From assembly GCA_035268885.1 (NCBI GenBank), contig DATFKA010000124.1, positions 11,060 through 75,059 of the forward strand: a stretch of DNA of 64,000 nucleotides. The letters run 5' to 3'. The notes below the pieces were generated by a model, which worked only from the letters and a program-made list of their open reading frames with translations, had not been told where the DNA came from and ran no database searches. The DNA is from DATFKA01 sp035268885. Its GTDB lineage: Bacteria > Bacteroidota > Bacteroidia > Chitinophagales > Saprospiraceae. Made by a program: the position numbers and the translations under genes. Each line of letters begins with the position of its first letter. Position 1 is the stretch's first letter. Shown here piece by piece: positions 45,967 through 53,963 of the stretch.

Positions 45967-47409
45967 TTACCCGACACTACCTTCCAGGGTAATGGCCAAT
46001 AGTTTTTGCGCTTCTACGGCAAACTCCATGGGAAGTTCGTTGAATACTTCCTTACAGTAACCATTTACGATCATGTTGATGGCATCTTCTTCGCTCAGGC
46101 CACGTTGTTGTAAGAAGAACAATTGGTCTTCACCAATTTTAGAGGTCGTTGCCTCGTGCTCTACCTGAGCGCTGTTGTTTTCCACTTCCAGATAGGGGAA
46201 AGTGTGTGCGCCACATTTGTCGCCCATTAGTAGGGAGTCACAAACGGAGAAGTTATGTGCATTCTCAGCTTTCTTACCAATTTTTACTAATCCCCGGTAA
46301 GAGTTATCACTGTATCCGGCAGAAATACCTTTCGATATGATGGTACTACGCGTATTCTTACCGATGTGGACCATTTTGGTACCCGTGTCTGCTTGCTGAC
46401 GGTTATTAGTGACCGCTACGGAATAAAATTCACCGATGGAGTTATCTCCTTTCAGAATACAAGAAGGATACTTCCAGGTTACAGCTGAGCCCGTTTCTAC
46501 CTGCGTCCAGGTAATCTTAGCATTTTTATGAGCGACGCCACGTTTGGTAACGAAGTTATAGATACCACCTTTCCCGTCTTTATCACCGGGGTACCAGTTC
46601 TGTACGGTAGAATATTTAATGGTCGCATTATCCAGAGAGACCAGTTCTACCACTGCGGCGTGCAGCTGGTTCTCATCCCGTTGGGGAGCGGTACAGCCTT
46701 CCAGGTAACTGACCTGGCTGCCTTCGTCAGCGATGATTAGGGTACGCTCGAATTGTCCGGTTTGGGTATCGTTAATCCGGAAATAAGTAGATAATTCCAT
46801 AGGGCATTTCACCCCCTTGGGAATATATACGAATGAACCGTCACTAAATACAGCACTGTTCAGCGCAGCGTAGTAATTGTCATTCTGGGGAACGACGGTA
46901 CCCAAATATTTTTTGATCAGTTCGGGGTGATCATGTACGGCCTCACTGAAGGAGCAGAAAATAATACCCAGTTCCGCTAACTTCTCTTTATAAGTCGTTT
47001 TTACGGAAACACTATCAAAAACCGCATCTACGGCTACGTTTGCCAGTAGTTTTTGCTCTTCAAGTGGAATACCCAGTTTCTCAAAGGTGGCCAGCAATTC
47101 TGGGTCAACTTCGTCCAGGCTTTCTAGTTTGGGTTTCTTTTTGGGAGCAGAATAGTAGTAGATATCCTGGAGGTCAATCTCCGGATAATCCACATTAGGC
47201 CATTGGGGCTCCTTCATTTCCATAAACTGACGGAAGGCTTTAAGGCGCCATTCCAGCATAAATTCCGGCTCATTCTTCTTGGCTGAGATCCGCCGAACGG
47301 TATCTTCGTTAAGTCCTTTTGGAATTTTGTCGGATTCAATATCGCTGGTAAACCCGAATTTGTATTCACTCTGGGTTTGTGCTTCAAGCACCTGCATAGA
47401 ATCACTCAT
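45967..47409 (-). CDS. sufB: Scaffold protein SufB
   Basis: A 480-residue SufB, the main scaffold for cluster formation. Typical segments are P-K-G-V-K-C-P-M-E-L-S-T-Y-F-R, E-G-C-T-A-P, H-A-A-V-V-E-L, V-T-W-K-Y-P-S-C, and near the C-terminus C-G-A-H-T-F-P-Y with E-H-E-A-T-T-S-K-I. It is the first gene of a seven-gene operon and is preceded by the palindromic sites and tandem -7 boxes described separately. Confidence 0.97.
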   Translation of the reverse strand: MSDSMQVLEAQTQSEYKFGFTSDIESDKIPKGLNEDTVRRISAKKNEPEFMLEWRLKAFRQFMEMKEPQWPNVDYPEIDLQDIYYYSAPKKKPKLESLDEVDPELLATFEKLGIPLEEQKLLANVAVDAVFDSVSVKTTYKEKLAELGIIFCSFSEAVHDHPELIKKYLGTVVPQNDNYYAALNSAVFSDGSFVYIPKGVKCPMELSTYFRINDTQTGQFERTLIIADEGSQVSYLEGCTAPQRDENQLHAAVVELVSLDNATIKYSTVQNWYPGDKDGKGGIYNFVTKRGVAHKNAKITWTQVETGSAVTWKYPSCILKGDNSIGEFYSVAVTNNRQQADTGTKMVHIGKNTRSTIISKGISAGYSDNSYRGLVKIGKKAENAHNFSVCDSLLMGDKCGAHTFPYLEVENNSAQVEHEATTSKIGEDQLFFLQQRGLSEEDAINMIVNGYCKEVFNELPMEFAVEAQKLLAITLEGSVG

Positions 47410-47492
47410 GTATAAATTTGTTTAGTTGTTTGCAAAAAATCAACACCTTTTAGCTTGCGACTATTTAGTCTCGATCTAATTAATTAGGGACG

Positions 47493-47508
47493 CAAAGCTA
47501 CAAACTTA
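47493..47508 (-). promoter_or_regulatory. Tandem -7 boxes of the suf operon
   Basis: On the minus strand TAAGTTTG (47508-47501) and TAGCTTTG (47500-47493) both match TANNTTTG and lie back to back about 85-90 bases before sufB. The first overlaps the near palindrome by three bases. The closest TTTG upstream (47538-47535) is 26 bases from the first box, longer than usual, and the palindrome fills that spacer. Confidence 0.55.
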
Positions 47509-47523
47509 TACAAAAAAGTATAA
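47506..47523. promoter_or_regulatory. Operator candidate 1 of the suf operon
   Basis: TTATACAAAAAAGTATAA, a perfect 6-bp inverted repeat with a 6-bp spacer. It adjoins the -7 boxes of the suf operon and is repeated exactly 54 bp upstream. The probable binder is the Rrf2-type regulator encoded at the end of the operon. Confidence 0.65.
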
Positions 47524-47559
47524 ATAAGGTTTAGCAAAGTTTTTAGTTTTTTTGAAAAT

Positions 47560-47577
47560 TTATACAAAAAAGTATAA
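47560..47577. promoter_or_regulatory. Operator candidate 2 of the suf operon
   Basis: This is a second, identical copy of TTATACAAAAAAGTATAA. The 54-bp centre-to-centre distance is close to five helical turns, so both sites would face the same side of the DNA. It ends 16 bp before the stop of the upstream membrane protein gene. Confidence 0.65.
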
Positions 47578-47593
47578 AGAGGGAGGAGGGGCA

Positions 47594-48184
47594 TTAAAAT
47601 TGCCAAACCAAACCTGCGGCAGACCCGGAAAAATAAATGGAGCCCAGGAGCTGCTCAAGAGCGGGATTATGTTGGCTGTGGACAATATGATTGACTACAT
47701 CGAAGGCAAAAAGAAAAGCGCCCTGTAAGACGATCGAGCGACCGAAGCCCTTTAGGCGTTCGGGATTCTTTTCGGTATTTTTACTACGCTCCATTAAATA
47801 GAGGCCCCCAGCCATATAGCCAATATCCAATCCGGCATTAAAGAGCAATATTTTTTGAAATTTATGTTGTTCATTGATAGTCTGGTACAGATCAAAGTTC
47901 CCAGGATCGGTTTTCATGGCCGCATAGTAGCCAAACCCCGCGATGGCCAGGTTAACGCCATTCCAACCGGCATTCATCAAATGGAAGTATTTGTCGGCTC
48001 CTTCAGCTTTTTGCGAAAGCGCCAGTCCGCCGGCAATATTAACGGCCGCCCAGCCGCCCAGTACCAGCATACCTGTTTTCTGGCGGTTTAGGCGTTGCTG
48101 ATTAAAATCGTAGAGCGCATCAGATTGCGACCAGAGCAGGGTGCTCAGGCAAAGTAGTGTGCTGAGTAGTAGTAGTTTTTTCAT
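47594..48184 (-). CDS. Membrane protein of unknown function
   Basis: A 196-residue protein with a signal peptide (cut after L-L-W-S-Q) and about four hydrophobic helices (around residues 38-56, 72-90, 112-130 and 150-168), several Gly/Ala-rich. No family is recognised with confidence. It lies 37 bp after ptrB on the same strand and may be the end of that transcript. Its 3' end is close to the suf operators. Confidence 0.65.
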   Translation of the reverse strand: MKKLLLLSTLLCLSTLLWSQSDALYDFNQQRLNRQKTGMLVLGGWAAVNIAGGLALSQKAEGADKYFHLMNAGWNGVNLAIAGFGYYAAMKTDPGNFDLYQTINEQHKFQKILLFNAGLDIGYMAGGLYLMERSKNTEKNPERLKGFGRSIVLQGAFLFAFDVVNHIVHSQHNPALEQLLGSIYFSGSAAGLVWQF

Positions 48185-48221
48185 TTTTTAGCTTTTGCCG
48201 TTCTAACAGCAAAGTTGGCCA

Positions 48222-50297
48222 TTAGTTCTCTATTTTTTCCGCAAGGAACAGTAAAAAGGTATACTCCAGAGCAACCTCCTTAAGGCGTTGAAAACGTCCG
48301 GAGGCTCCGCCGTGCCCCGCGTCCATGTTGGTGTGGAGAAGTAACAGATTATCGTCGGTTTTCAATTCGCGCAAGCGGGCCACCCATTTGGCTGGCTCCC
48401 AGTATTGCACCTGGGAATCGTGTAAGCCAGTAGTGACCATTAAGGCTGGATAATCTTTGGCTTCTACATTATCGTAGGGCGAATAAGATTTCATATAATG
48501 GTAGTATTCTGGCTCATTCGGATTACCCCATTCGTCGTACTCAAAGGTCGTTAGCGGGATGGTATCATCCAGCATGGTCGTGACTACATCCACGAAGGGG
48601 ACGGCTGCGACCATACCGCGCCAGATGGAAGGCTCCATGTTCATTACGGCACCAACCAGCAGGCCACCGGCGCTGCCACCCATGCCAAATAATTGATCGG
48701 AAGAGGTGTAGCCCTGCTCAATCAAATACTTACCACAATCGATAAAGTCGTAGAAGGTATTTTTCTTTTTCAATAACTTGCCATCCTCGTACCAGTAGCG
48801 ACCCATTTCTTCTCCACCGCGGATGTGCGCGATCGCAAAGATAAAGCCGCGGTTCAGCAGGCTAAGCCGGGCCGAACTAAAATAGGGTTCCATACTATTC
48901 CCATAAGAGCCGTAGCCGTAGAGTAACAAAGGAGTCTCTGGTCCCTTGGGGGTGTCTTTGTGGTAGACAATGGAAATAGGCACTTGCACGCCATCGCGTA
49001 CGGTAGCCATGATCCGCTCCGTCTGGTAATGATCTGAATCGAAGCCTCCCAGGATCTCCTGCTCTTTAAGTAAAGTAAATTCCCTGGACTTCAGGTCAAA
49101 ATTGAAAACAGAGGGTGGGGTTGTCATGGACTGGTAACCCAGCCGTAGAGTAGGGGTATGGAATTCCTGATGATGGGCGGTGTAGGCCAAATAAGCATCC
49201 TCCTTAAAAGGTACGTAGTAGGCTTCTCCCTGATGAGGGCGAATCCACAGGCGCGTTAGCCCCCGGTAGCGCTCGGATAGCACCACAAAATCCTTAAACA
49301 CATCTACATCTTCAATCAATACGTCCTCCCGGTGGGGTACGACTTCTTCCCAGTTTTCTTTGCTGGTAGCCGTTTCGGGGGTTTTCAGTAAGCGGAAATT
49401 ACGTGCTTCCCAGTTGGTGAGTATATAAAAGTGTTCCCCATAATGCGCGATAGAATATTCCAGATGACGTTCGCGGGGCTGAATGAGGCTAAAGGTCCCG
49501 GTCGGATTATCTGCCTCCAAGACCCGATACTCCTGAGAGATGGTCTGGTAAGAACCAATGACCAGGTATTTTTTAGACTTTGAATTATACACAAAGGTGG
49601 AAAAAGTGGTATCGGTTTCTTCAAAAACGGAGACATCGGCTTCCGGAGAAGTACCGATCTTGTGCCGCATGATCTGATAGGCCCGTAGGGTTTCGGGATC
49701 GCGCAGGGTATAAAAAATATATTGATTATCAGCGGACCAGGCATAGCTTCCAGTCGTCCCGGGGATGACATCTTCGAGAAAAGTCCCCGTTTCGATATTT
49801 TTAATGCGCAGGGTATAGATTCGTCGGCTCACCGTATCCTCCCCGAAGGCGAGGAGCTGATTATTGGGACTGACCTCCAGGCTGGATTCATCGTAGTAAG
49901 CATGCGCTTCGGCCAGTTTGTTAATGTTCAACAACTCCTTATACTCGGCTTCTGCCTCGTCGGCTTTCCGGTAATAAATGGCATATTCCGTACCTTCATC
50001 AAAACGGGTCTGGTAATAATAGCCATTATCGCGGTAGGGAGCCGAAGCATCTTTTTGTTTAATGCGGCCCTTCATTTCTTCGAATAAATGGTGTTGAAAA
50101 GTCTCCGCTTCTTTTAAGATGGTTTCAGTGTAGGCGTTTTCTGCGTTCAAATATTCACTGACGGCCGGATTCTCCCGCTCCCGCAACCAATAATAGGGAT
50201 CCTCGCGTTTATCCTCATGTTTTTCAAGTGTGGCAGGTATTTTTTTGGCAATTGGGGCCTTGGCTTTATTTGAATTTTTTATTTTCATACGTTTCAT
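48222..50297 (-). CDS. ptrB: Oligopeptidase B (prolyl oligopeptidase family S9)
   Basis: A 691-residue serine peptidase with an N-terminal seven-blade propeller (about residues 75-400) and an alpha/beta-hydrolase domain. The N-terminal D-P-Y-Y-W-L-R-E-R and E-N-A-Y-T motifs are typical of PtrB. The catalytic Ser is in G-M-G-G-S-A-G-G, the Asp in G-L-H-D-S-Q-V and the His in D-A-G-H-G-G. It cleaves short peptides, usually after basic residues. There is no signal peptide. Its ATG overlaps the stop of the Clp-type ATPase gene as TAATG, so the two are translationally coupled. Confidence 0.93.
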   Translation of the reverse strand: MKRMKIKNSNKAKAPIAKKIPATLEKHEDKREDPYYWLRERENPAVSEYLNAENAYTETILKEAETFQHHLFEEMKGRIKQKDASAPYRDNGYYYQTRFDEGTEYAIYYRKADEAEAEYKELLNINKLAEAHAYYDESSLEVSPNNQLLAFGEDTVSRRIYTLRIKNIETGTFLEDVIPGTTGSYAWSADNQYIFYTLRDPETLRAYQIMRHKIGTSPEADVSVFEETDTTFSTFVYNSKSKKYLVIGSYQTISQEYRVLEADNPTGTFSLIQPRERHLEYSIAHYGEHFYILTNWEARNFRLLKTPETATSKENWEEVVPHREDVLIEDVDVFKDFVVLSERYRGLTRLWIRPHQGEAYYVPFKEDAYLAYTAHHQEFHTPTLRLGYQSMTTPPSVFNFDLKSREFTLLKEQEILGGFDSDHYQTERIMATVRDGVQVPISIVYHKDTPKGPETPLLLYGYGSYGNSMEPYFSSARLSLLNRGFIFAIAHIRGGEEMGRYWYEDGKLLKKKNTFYDFIDCGKYLIEQGYTSSDQLFGMGGSAGGLLVGAVMNMEPSIWRGMVAAVPFVDVVTTMLDDTIPLTTFEYDEWGNPNEPEYYHYMKSYSPYDNVEAKDYPALMVTTGLHDSQVQYWEPAKWVARLRELKTDDNLLLLHTNMDAGHGGASGRFQRLKEVALEYTFLLFLAEKIEN

Positions 50298-53200
50298 TAA
50301 TCGTTTAGTACTCGATGGCGAATCTGCGGTTCGATACCTCCGAAAACGAGAATTTTGAGCTCTTCGGGTTGTATATCGTAGCTATTCGTATAAGCAGTTC
50401 TTAAATCTGTAATTGTTTTATCTTTATCGTACAATCTAATGGTCGTAAAGTTTTCTTTTTCTTTTTTTCCATTGCGGGATATACTCAGATAAATGGGTAG
50501 GGGATTGCGTTGGGCCAGGTAAAAGAGATGGACGCCCGTTTCTCCCTTTAGAAAAGCATATAGATTATATCCTTCCAGTATGATTTCTTTTTTGCTCAAA
50601 TCACTGTGGTAGGACAGCTTCATATCGGCAAAGAGTTTGCTGTAACACTCCATCAAAAAAATGACTTCGTCTTCTCCCAGATTACTAACCAGGGAGGTAA
50701 AATGTAGTCGGACCTGCTCTTTTTGGTTGAGCTTTTCAGCAAAAAGGGATAGGAGAGCCGTTTCTAAATAAAGGGCGAGGTAGGAAGTATTTTTTATGTC
50801 AAAGGCTGGATTAGCAAAGCGATAGCCATCGTTAATTTCTTTTAAGGCAGCCTCCTGAAAAAGGATATCCTTTAAATCCTCGCGCGAGATATCATCTTTA
50901 TTAGGGTTGCGGCGGCGTTTAATATTTACTTGTTTTAGTCTCAGGCCCTGTACTGCGTTGTAATTGGGATCTTCGTGAGCACCAATAATAAAGCGAAGTT
51001 TTTCTTTGAGGAGGTCTAGTTTTGTTTTAAAATCGTAATATAGCCAGGCCCCCTTGTTTAGTTCTGGTTGTTCGTCTTCATTTTCACTGATGGTTTCTAT
51101 AAGGGCCTCCAGTTTGCGCAATAACCAATTGTAGAAAGAGCCACCACTTTTGACTTGCTGTAATTGGGGGAACAAATCGTCTGTATTTCTTTCGATAAAG
51201 TCTAGCGCATGAATACTGGGAAAAAGCTGACCGTTTTTCAAACGGACATTCAGAATAATGGGCTGATTCGTACGAATATTGAGTAGCTGATCGGCCGAGA
51301 GAGCCGTTAAATCCCGTTCAATTTGTCGGCGCATAGCCCTCCCGCCCATTTTCTCATCGTATCCACGGCGAGCCACCCATTCCAGAGCATCATTAGAGAT
51401 GTTCAGAATGGTGGTACGTCTGACGAAGCCATCTCTCTTCAGTAGCTCGTTGATTTGCAGTCGGGCAATTCCCTTGACGTGTTCAAAAGCCAGGTTTTTA
51501 AAGACGACGATTTCGTCGATTCGGTTAACAAATTCGGGGCGGAAGGCATTTTCCACTGCTTTTTGGTAAACCTGACCTTCCGATTCCTGGGTTTTATTAA
51601 TCGAAATCATGGCATCTACCTTTGCCGCACCCAGGTTGGAGGTCATGATAATAATGGTATTGGTGAAGTCTACTGTTCGGCCTTGACTATCCGTTAATCG
51701 ACCATCGTCTAGCACTTGTAATAGTAGATCCAGCACCAGTGGATGTGCTTTTTCTAACTCATCCAGCAGGATAATGCTAAAAGGACGGTACCGCACTTTA
51801 CCCGTTAGTTGCCCTTCGGGATTGTAGTGATCTCCAATTAGTCTCTGGGGAGCCGAGGCATCAATAAACTCATTCATATCAAAGCGCAATAGGTTTTCCT
51901 CACTCCCCATGAGATATTTGGCCAGTACTTTGGCTGCCTGCGTTTTACCGACTCCGGTCGGTCCGATAAAGAGCAGAGAGGCAATCGGTTTTTGTTTGTT
52001 ATTTAGCTTCGCTTTAAAAATATGGATGAGGTCTGATAAGACTTTAATAGCCTCCGTTTGTCCCACTAGTTGCCCTTGTAATTCTCTTTCTATTTCATCG
52101 GGATCGTAGGTGTAAGCAGTATCAAATACATGCTCTTCCAGACCAGATGTCGCCTGAAAAGAATCCCGTACCTCCCCGACATCCACCAAATCTTCTTTGT
52201 ATTTGATAGATAATTGTTGCATCAACTTAATGACACTACCCGGCAGCGCTTTATTTTTGAAGTAATTGCGTTGTAAATAGAGTAGTTGCTTAATGGCGGC
52301 GATAGAGATCCGGGTTTCGTGTTTTTGTTCCAGTTGCTTGCGTTGTTCCAGAATCATCTTTATCGCTTTTTCGTTTCGGGGCTCCGTAAGCCTAAAGATT
52401 TGGAACAAATTAGCAAAGCTTCGATCCTTTTCCTGAAAAACGGTCCATTCTTCTGGGGTGGCAATTAGGATTAGCTGAAGTTCTCTTTTTTCCAGATAGG
52501 GTTTAAGGACATCGCTCAGGGTCATATCATTCTGAGCTGATTTACCGATTCTGAGGAGGGCTACCGGGTTGTCGATCAGCATTTTGTGAGAGAATTTCTT
52601 CTTGGGGAAGGGCTTTCTCAGATATTGAATAATGGCTTCAAAACGCTGTTGCCACAAGCCAACGTAGCTCATACCTGCGATAATCCTGGTGGGGTCAATA
52701 TGCCAGATGGAAGGCATTTGAAAATCATCCTTCCGGTTTTGCTTTAAATATTGGTGGATCGTTTCATGAATCACCGTATGTCGGCCCGTACCTTCCCGGC
52801 CAATGACAACGATGGGCGTATTTTTGGAGTGATAAACGGCTTGTTTGAGCTTTTCTACGATTTCTTCGCGAAAGAAGGCCCGCTGCAGCTCGTTGGGGTA
52901 GAGCTCATTCAAATCAATACCAACCTTTTGTACTTCAGTAATACCTTGAAAATCAGGCTTCTCAAAAAGGGCGGCAAAGAAACTTTGGGCTTCTTCCTGA
53001 ACGTACTCTATTTGACCAAATTTCACCTCTAGTCGCAGAGGAATTGAACTTAAAAAATCCCGGCTATCCGAATAATACTTCTTCAGATCAAATGCTTCTC
53101 CTAAGCGATCCTTCTCTTTTTTTAACTGCTTTCGAATAGCCCTTTTTAGTTTGTCCTGATCGGTACCTTTTTCTCCTTCGCTGGGCTCCTCTATATACAT

Positions 53201-53554
53201 CATGTTGTTGAGCTGCGGTAAATAAACAATTTTGAGGCTATTTACCTGGAAATAAATCAGCATGAAACGCCCCCTGATGAGATCGCGGCCCATTTTAAAC
53301 TCTACCATGGGGCGCTCCATGGTCGTTTCCGGGTTGAAGAGGAACCAAAGTAATTGAGGTGATACGCTACGGGTCAGTTGATAGTATTTAAAGTTCTGGC
53401 GAATTTCTTTTTTATACAGATCGCTGGCGTGTTGAAATCTACGATCTACGATATGAGGATACGAGAAAAAGAGCGGGCGCAGATGAAAGTGAGGTTTATC
53501 GTTAACCACAACGTGGGAAACCAGGGTAGGAACTTTTAAATCCAACTGAACCAT
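50297..53554 (-). CDS. Clp-type AAA+ ATPase with inactive first AAA domain and release-factor-like C-terminus
   Basis: A 1085-residue protein (start ATG 53554; a start at 53602 adds 16 residues). It has no Clp-N repeat domain. A unique N-terminal region (1-230) is followed by a first AAA domain with a broken Walker A (G-R-E-G-T-G-R-H-T, no Lys) and no Walker B acidic pair. The second AAA domain is intact: G-P-T-G-V-G-K-T near 531, L-L-D-E-L-E-K-A-H near 596, N-R-I-D-E-I-V sensor and ClpB_D2-small domain. After about residue 820 comes an extra C-terminal region. Residues about 993-1016 (L-E-G-Y-N-L-Y-A-F-L-K-G-E-T-G-V-H) closely resemble the PCRF domain of class I release factors. No GGQ is present. 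The role is unknown: unfoldase or remodeller, possibly ribosome-linked. Confidence 0.85.
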   Translation of the reverse strand: MVQLDLKVPTLVSHVVVNDKPHFHLRPLFFSYPHIVDRRFQHASDLYKKEIRQNFKYYQLTRSVSPQLLWFLFNPETTMERPMVEFKMGRDLIRGRFMLIYFQVNSLKIVYLPQLNNMMYIEEPSEGEKGTDQDKLKRAIRKQLKKEKDRLGEAFDLKKYYSDSRDFLSSIPLRLEVKFGQIEYVQEEAQSFFAALFEKPDFQGITEVQKVGIDLNELYPNELQRAFFREEIVEKLKQAVYHSKNTPIVVIGREGTGRHTVIHETIHQYLKQNRKDDFQMPSIWHIDPTRIIAGMSYVGLWQQRFEAIIQYLRKPFPKKKFSHKMLIDNPVALLRIGKSAQNDMTLSDVLKPYLEKRELQLILIATPEEWTVFQEKDRSFANLFQIFRLTEPRNEKAIKMILEQRKQLEQKHETRISIAAIKQLLYLQRNYFKNKALPGSVIKLMQQLSIKYKEDLVDVGEVRDSFQATSGLEEHVFDTAYTYDPDEIERELQGQLVGQTEAIKVLSDLIHIFKAKLNNKQKPIASLLFIGPTGVGKTQAAKVLAKYLMGSEENLLRFDMNEFIDASAPQRLIGDHYNPEGQLTGKVRYRPFSIILLDELEKAHPLVLDLLLQVLDDGRLTDSQGRTVDFTNTIIIMTSNLGAAKVDAMISINKTQESEGQVYQKAVENAFRPEFVNRIDEIVVFKNLAFEHVKGIARLQINELLKRDGFVRRTTILNISNDALEWVARRGYDEKMGGRAMRRQIERDLTALSADQLLNIRTNQPIILNVRLKNGQLFPSIHALDFIERNTDDLFPQLQQVKSGGSFYNWLLRKLEALIETISENEDEQPELNKGAWLYYDFKTKLDLLKEKLRFIIGAHEDPNYNAVQGLRLKQVNIKRRRNPNKDDISREDLKDILFQEAALKEINDGYRFANPAFDIKNTSYLALYLETALLSLFAEKLNQKEQVRLHFTSLVSNLGEDEVIFLMECYSKLFADMKLSYHSDLSKKEIILEGYNLYAFLKGETGVHLFYLAQRNPLPIYLSISRNGKKEKENFTTIRLYDKDKTITDLRTAYTNSYDIQPEELKILVFGGIEPQIRHRVLND

Positions 53555-53572
53555 GCAAAGCAATTTAGCTGC

Positions 53573-53602
53573 GAAAATTACGTATAAGCCGCAAATTGTC
53601 AA
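53573..53602 (-). promoter_or_regulatory. Candidate promoter of the Clp-type ATPase/ptrB unit
   Basis: On the minus strand TTG (53602-53600), a 19-base spacer and TAATTTTC (53580-53573) fit TTG-N17-23-TANNTTTG with one mismatch at the last base. It lies 18 bp before ATG 53554, which also argues for that start over 53602. Confidence 0.4.
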
Positions 53603-53683
53603 AATAAAACGAGCTCTTCCTATTTTATGTAACGATTTGATTGAAATCTTCGTAACTTAGAGTAAATATTTGCCGTAAGGTAA

Positions 53684-53807
53684 ATGAAGCCATCTTGCCT
53701 ACTTTTTCTTAGCCGGTTGCAAAACCCCAGAGGAAGAACAAGATAGTTTGAAAAACTTCATTACGACATTGAAGCGATTTAAACTTTTTCAGTTCGCTGA
53801 GTCTTAA
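53684..53807 (+). pseudogene. Frameshifted lipoprotein gene remnant cut off by a family 2 element
   Basis: ATG 53684 begins M-K-P-S-C-L-L-F-L. A one-base frame change near 53703 would continue with A-G-C-K-T-P-E-E-E-Q-D-S, a plausible lipobox and acidic linker. That frame runs 20 more codons straight into the family 2 element, ending at TAA 53805-53807. This looks like the 5' end of a lost lipoprotein gene. The evidence is short, and a chance match is possible. Confidence 0.35.
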
Positions 53808-53932
53808 AGTCTTATAGAACCTGGACGGCACTAATTTGAGATCCGTAACTTTGGCTACGCATCTTAAATTGAGCTTTGCCAGAACCTACAAGCTTTTTAA
53901 GACCGCTTGAACCAAAAAGTTTAAACCGCTTC
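53771..53932. repeat. MITE-like element, family 2, copy B
   Basis: A 162-bp element, the inverted counterpart of 19417-19579 with only about ten differences. Its ends are GAAGCGATTTAAACTTTTT and AAAAAGTTTAAACCGCTTC, flanked by an exact 3-bp direct repeat ATT (53768-53770 and 53933-53935). It lies in the 409-bp gap between the divergent Clp-type ATPase and the DUF4397 protein genes. A TTG just after it gives a false 10-residue extension of the next gene. Confidence 0.88.
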
Positions 53933-53963
53933 ATTGAACATATTTGTACCCAAAAGCTTCAGC

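Noticed and set aside
50297..50560. GGQ peptide-release motif in the release-factor-like C-terminus of the Clp-type ATPase
   Set aside because: A Gly-Gly pair occurs near the C-terminus (F-G-G-I-E-P-Q), but the GGQ tripeptide is absent, so release activity is not claimed.
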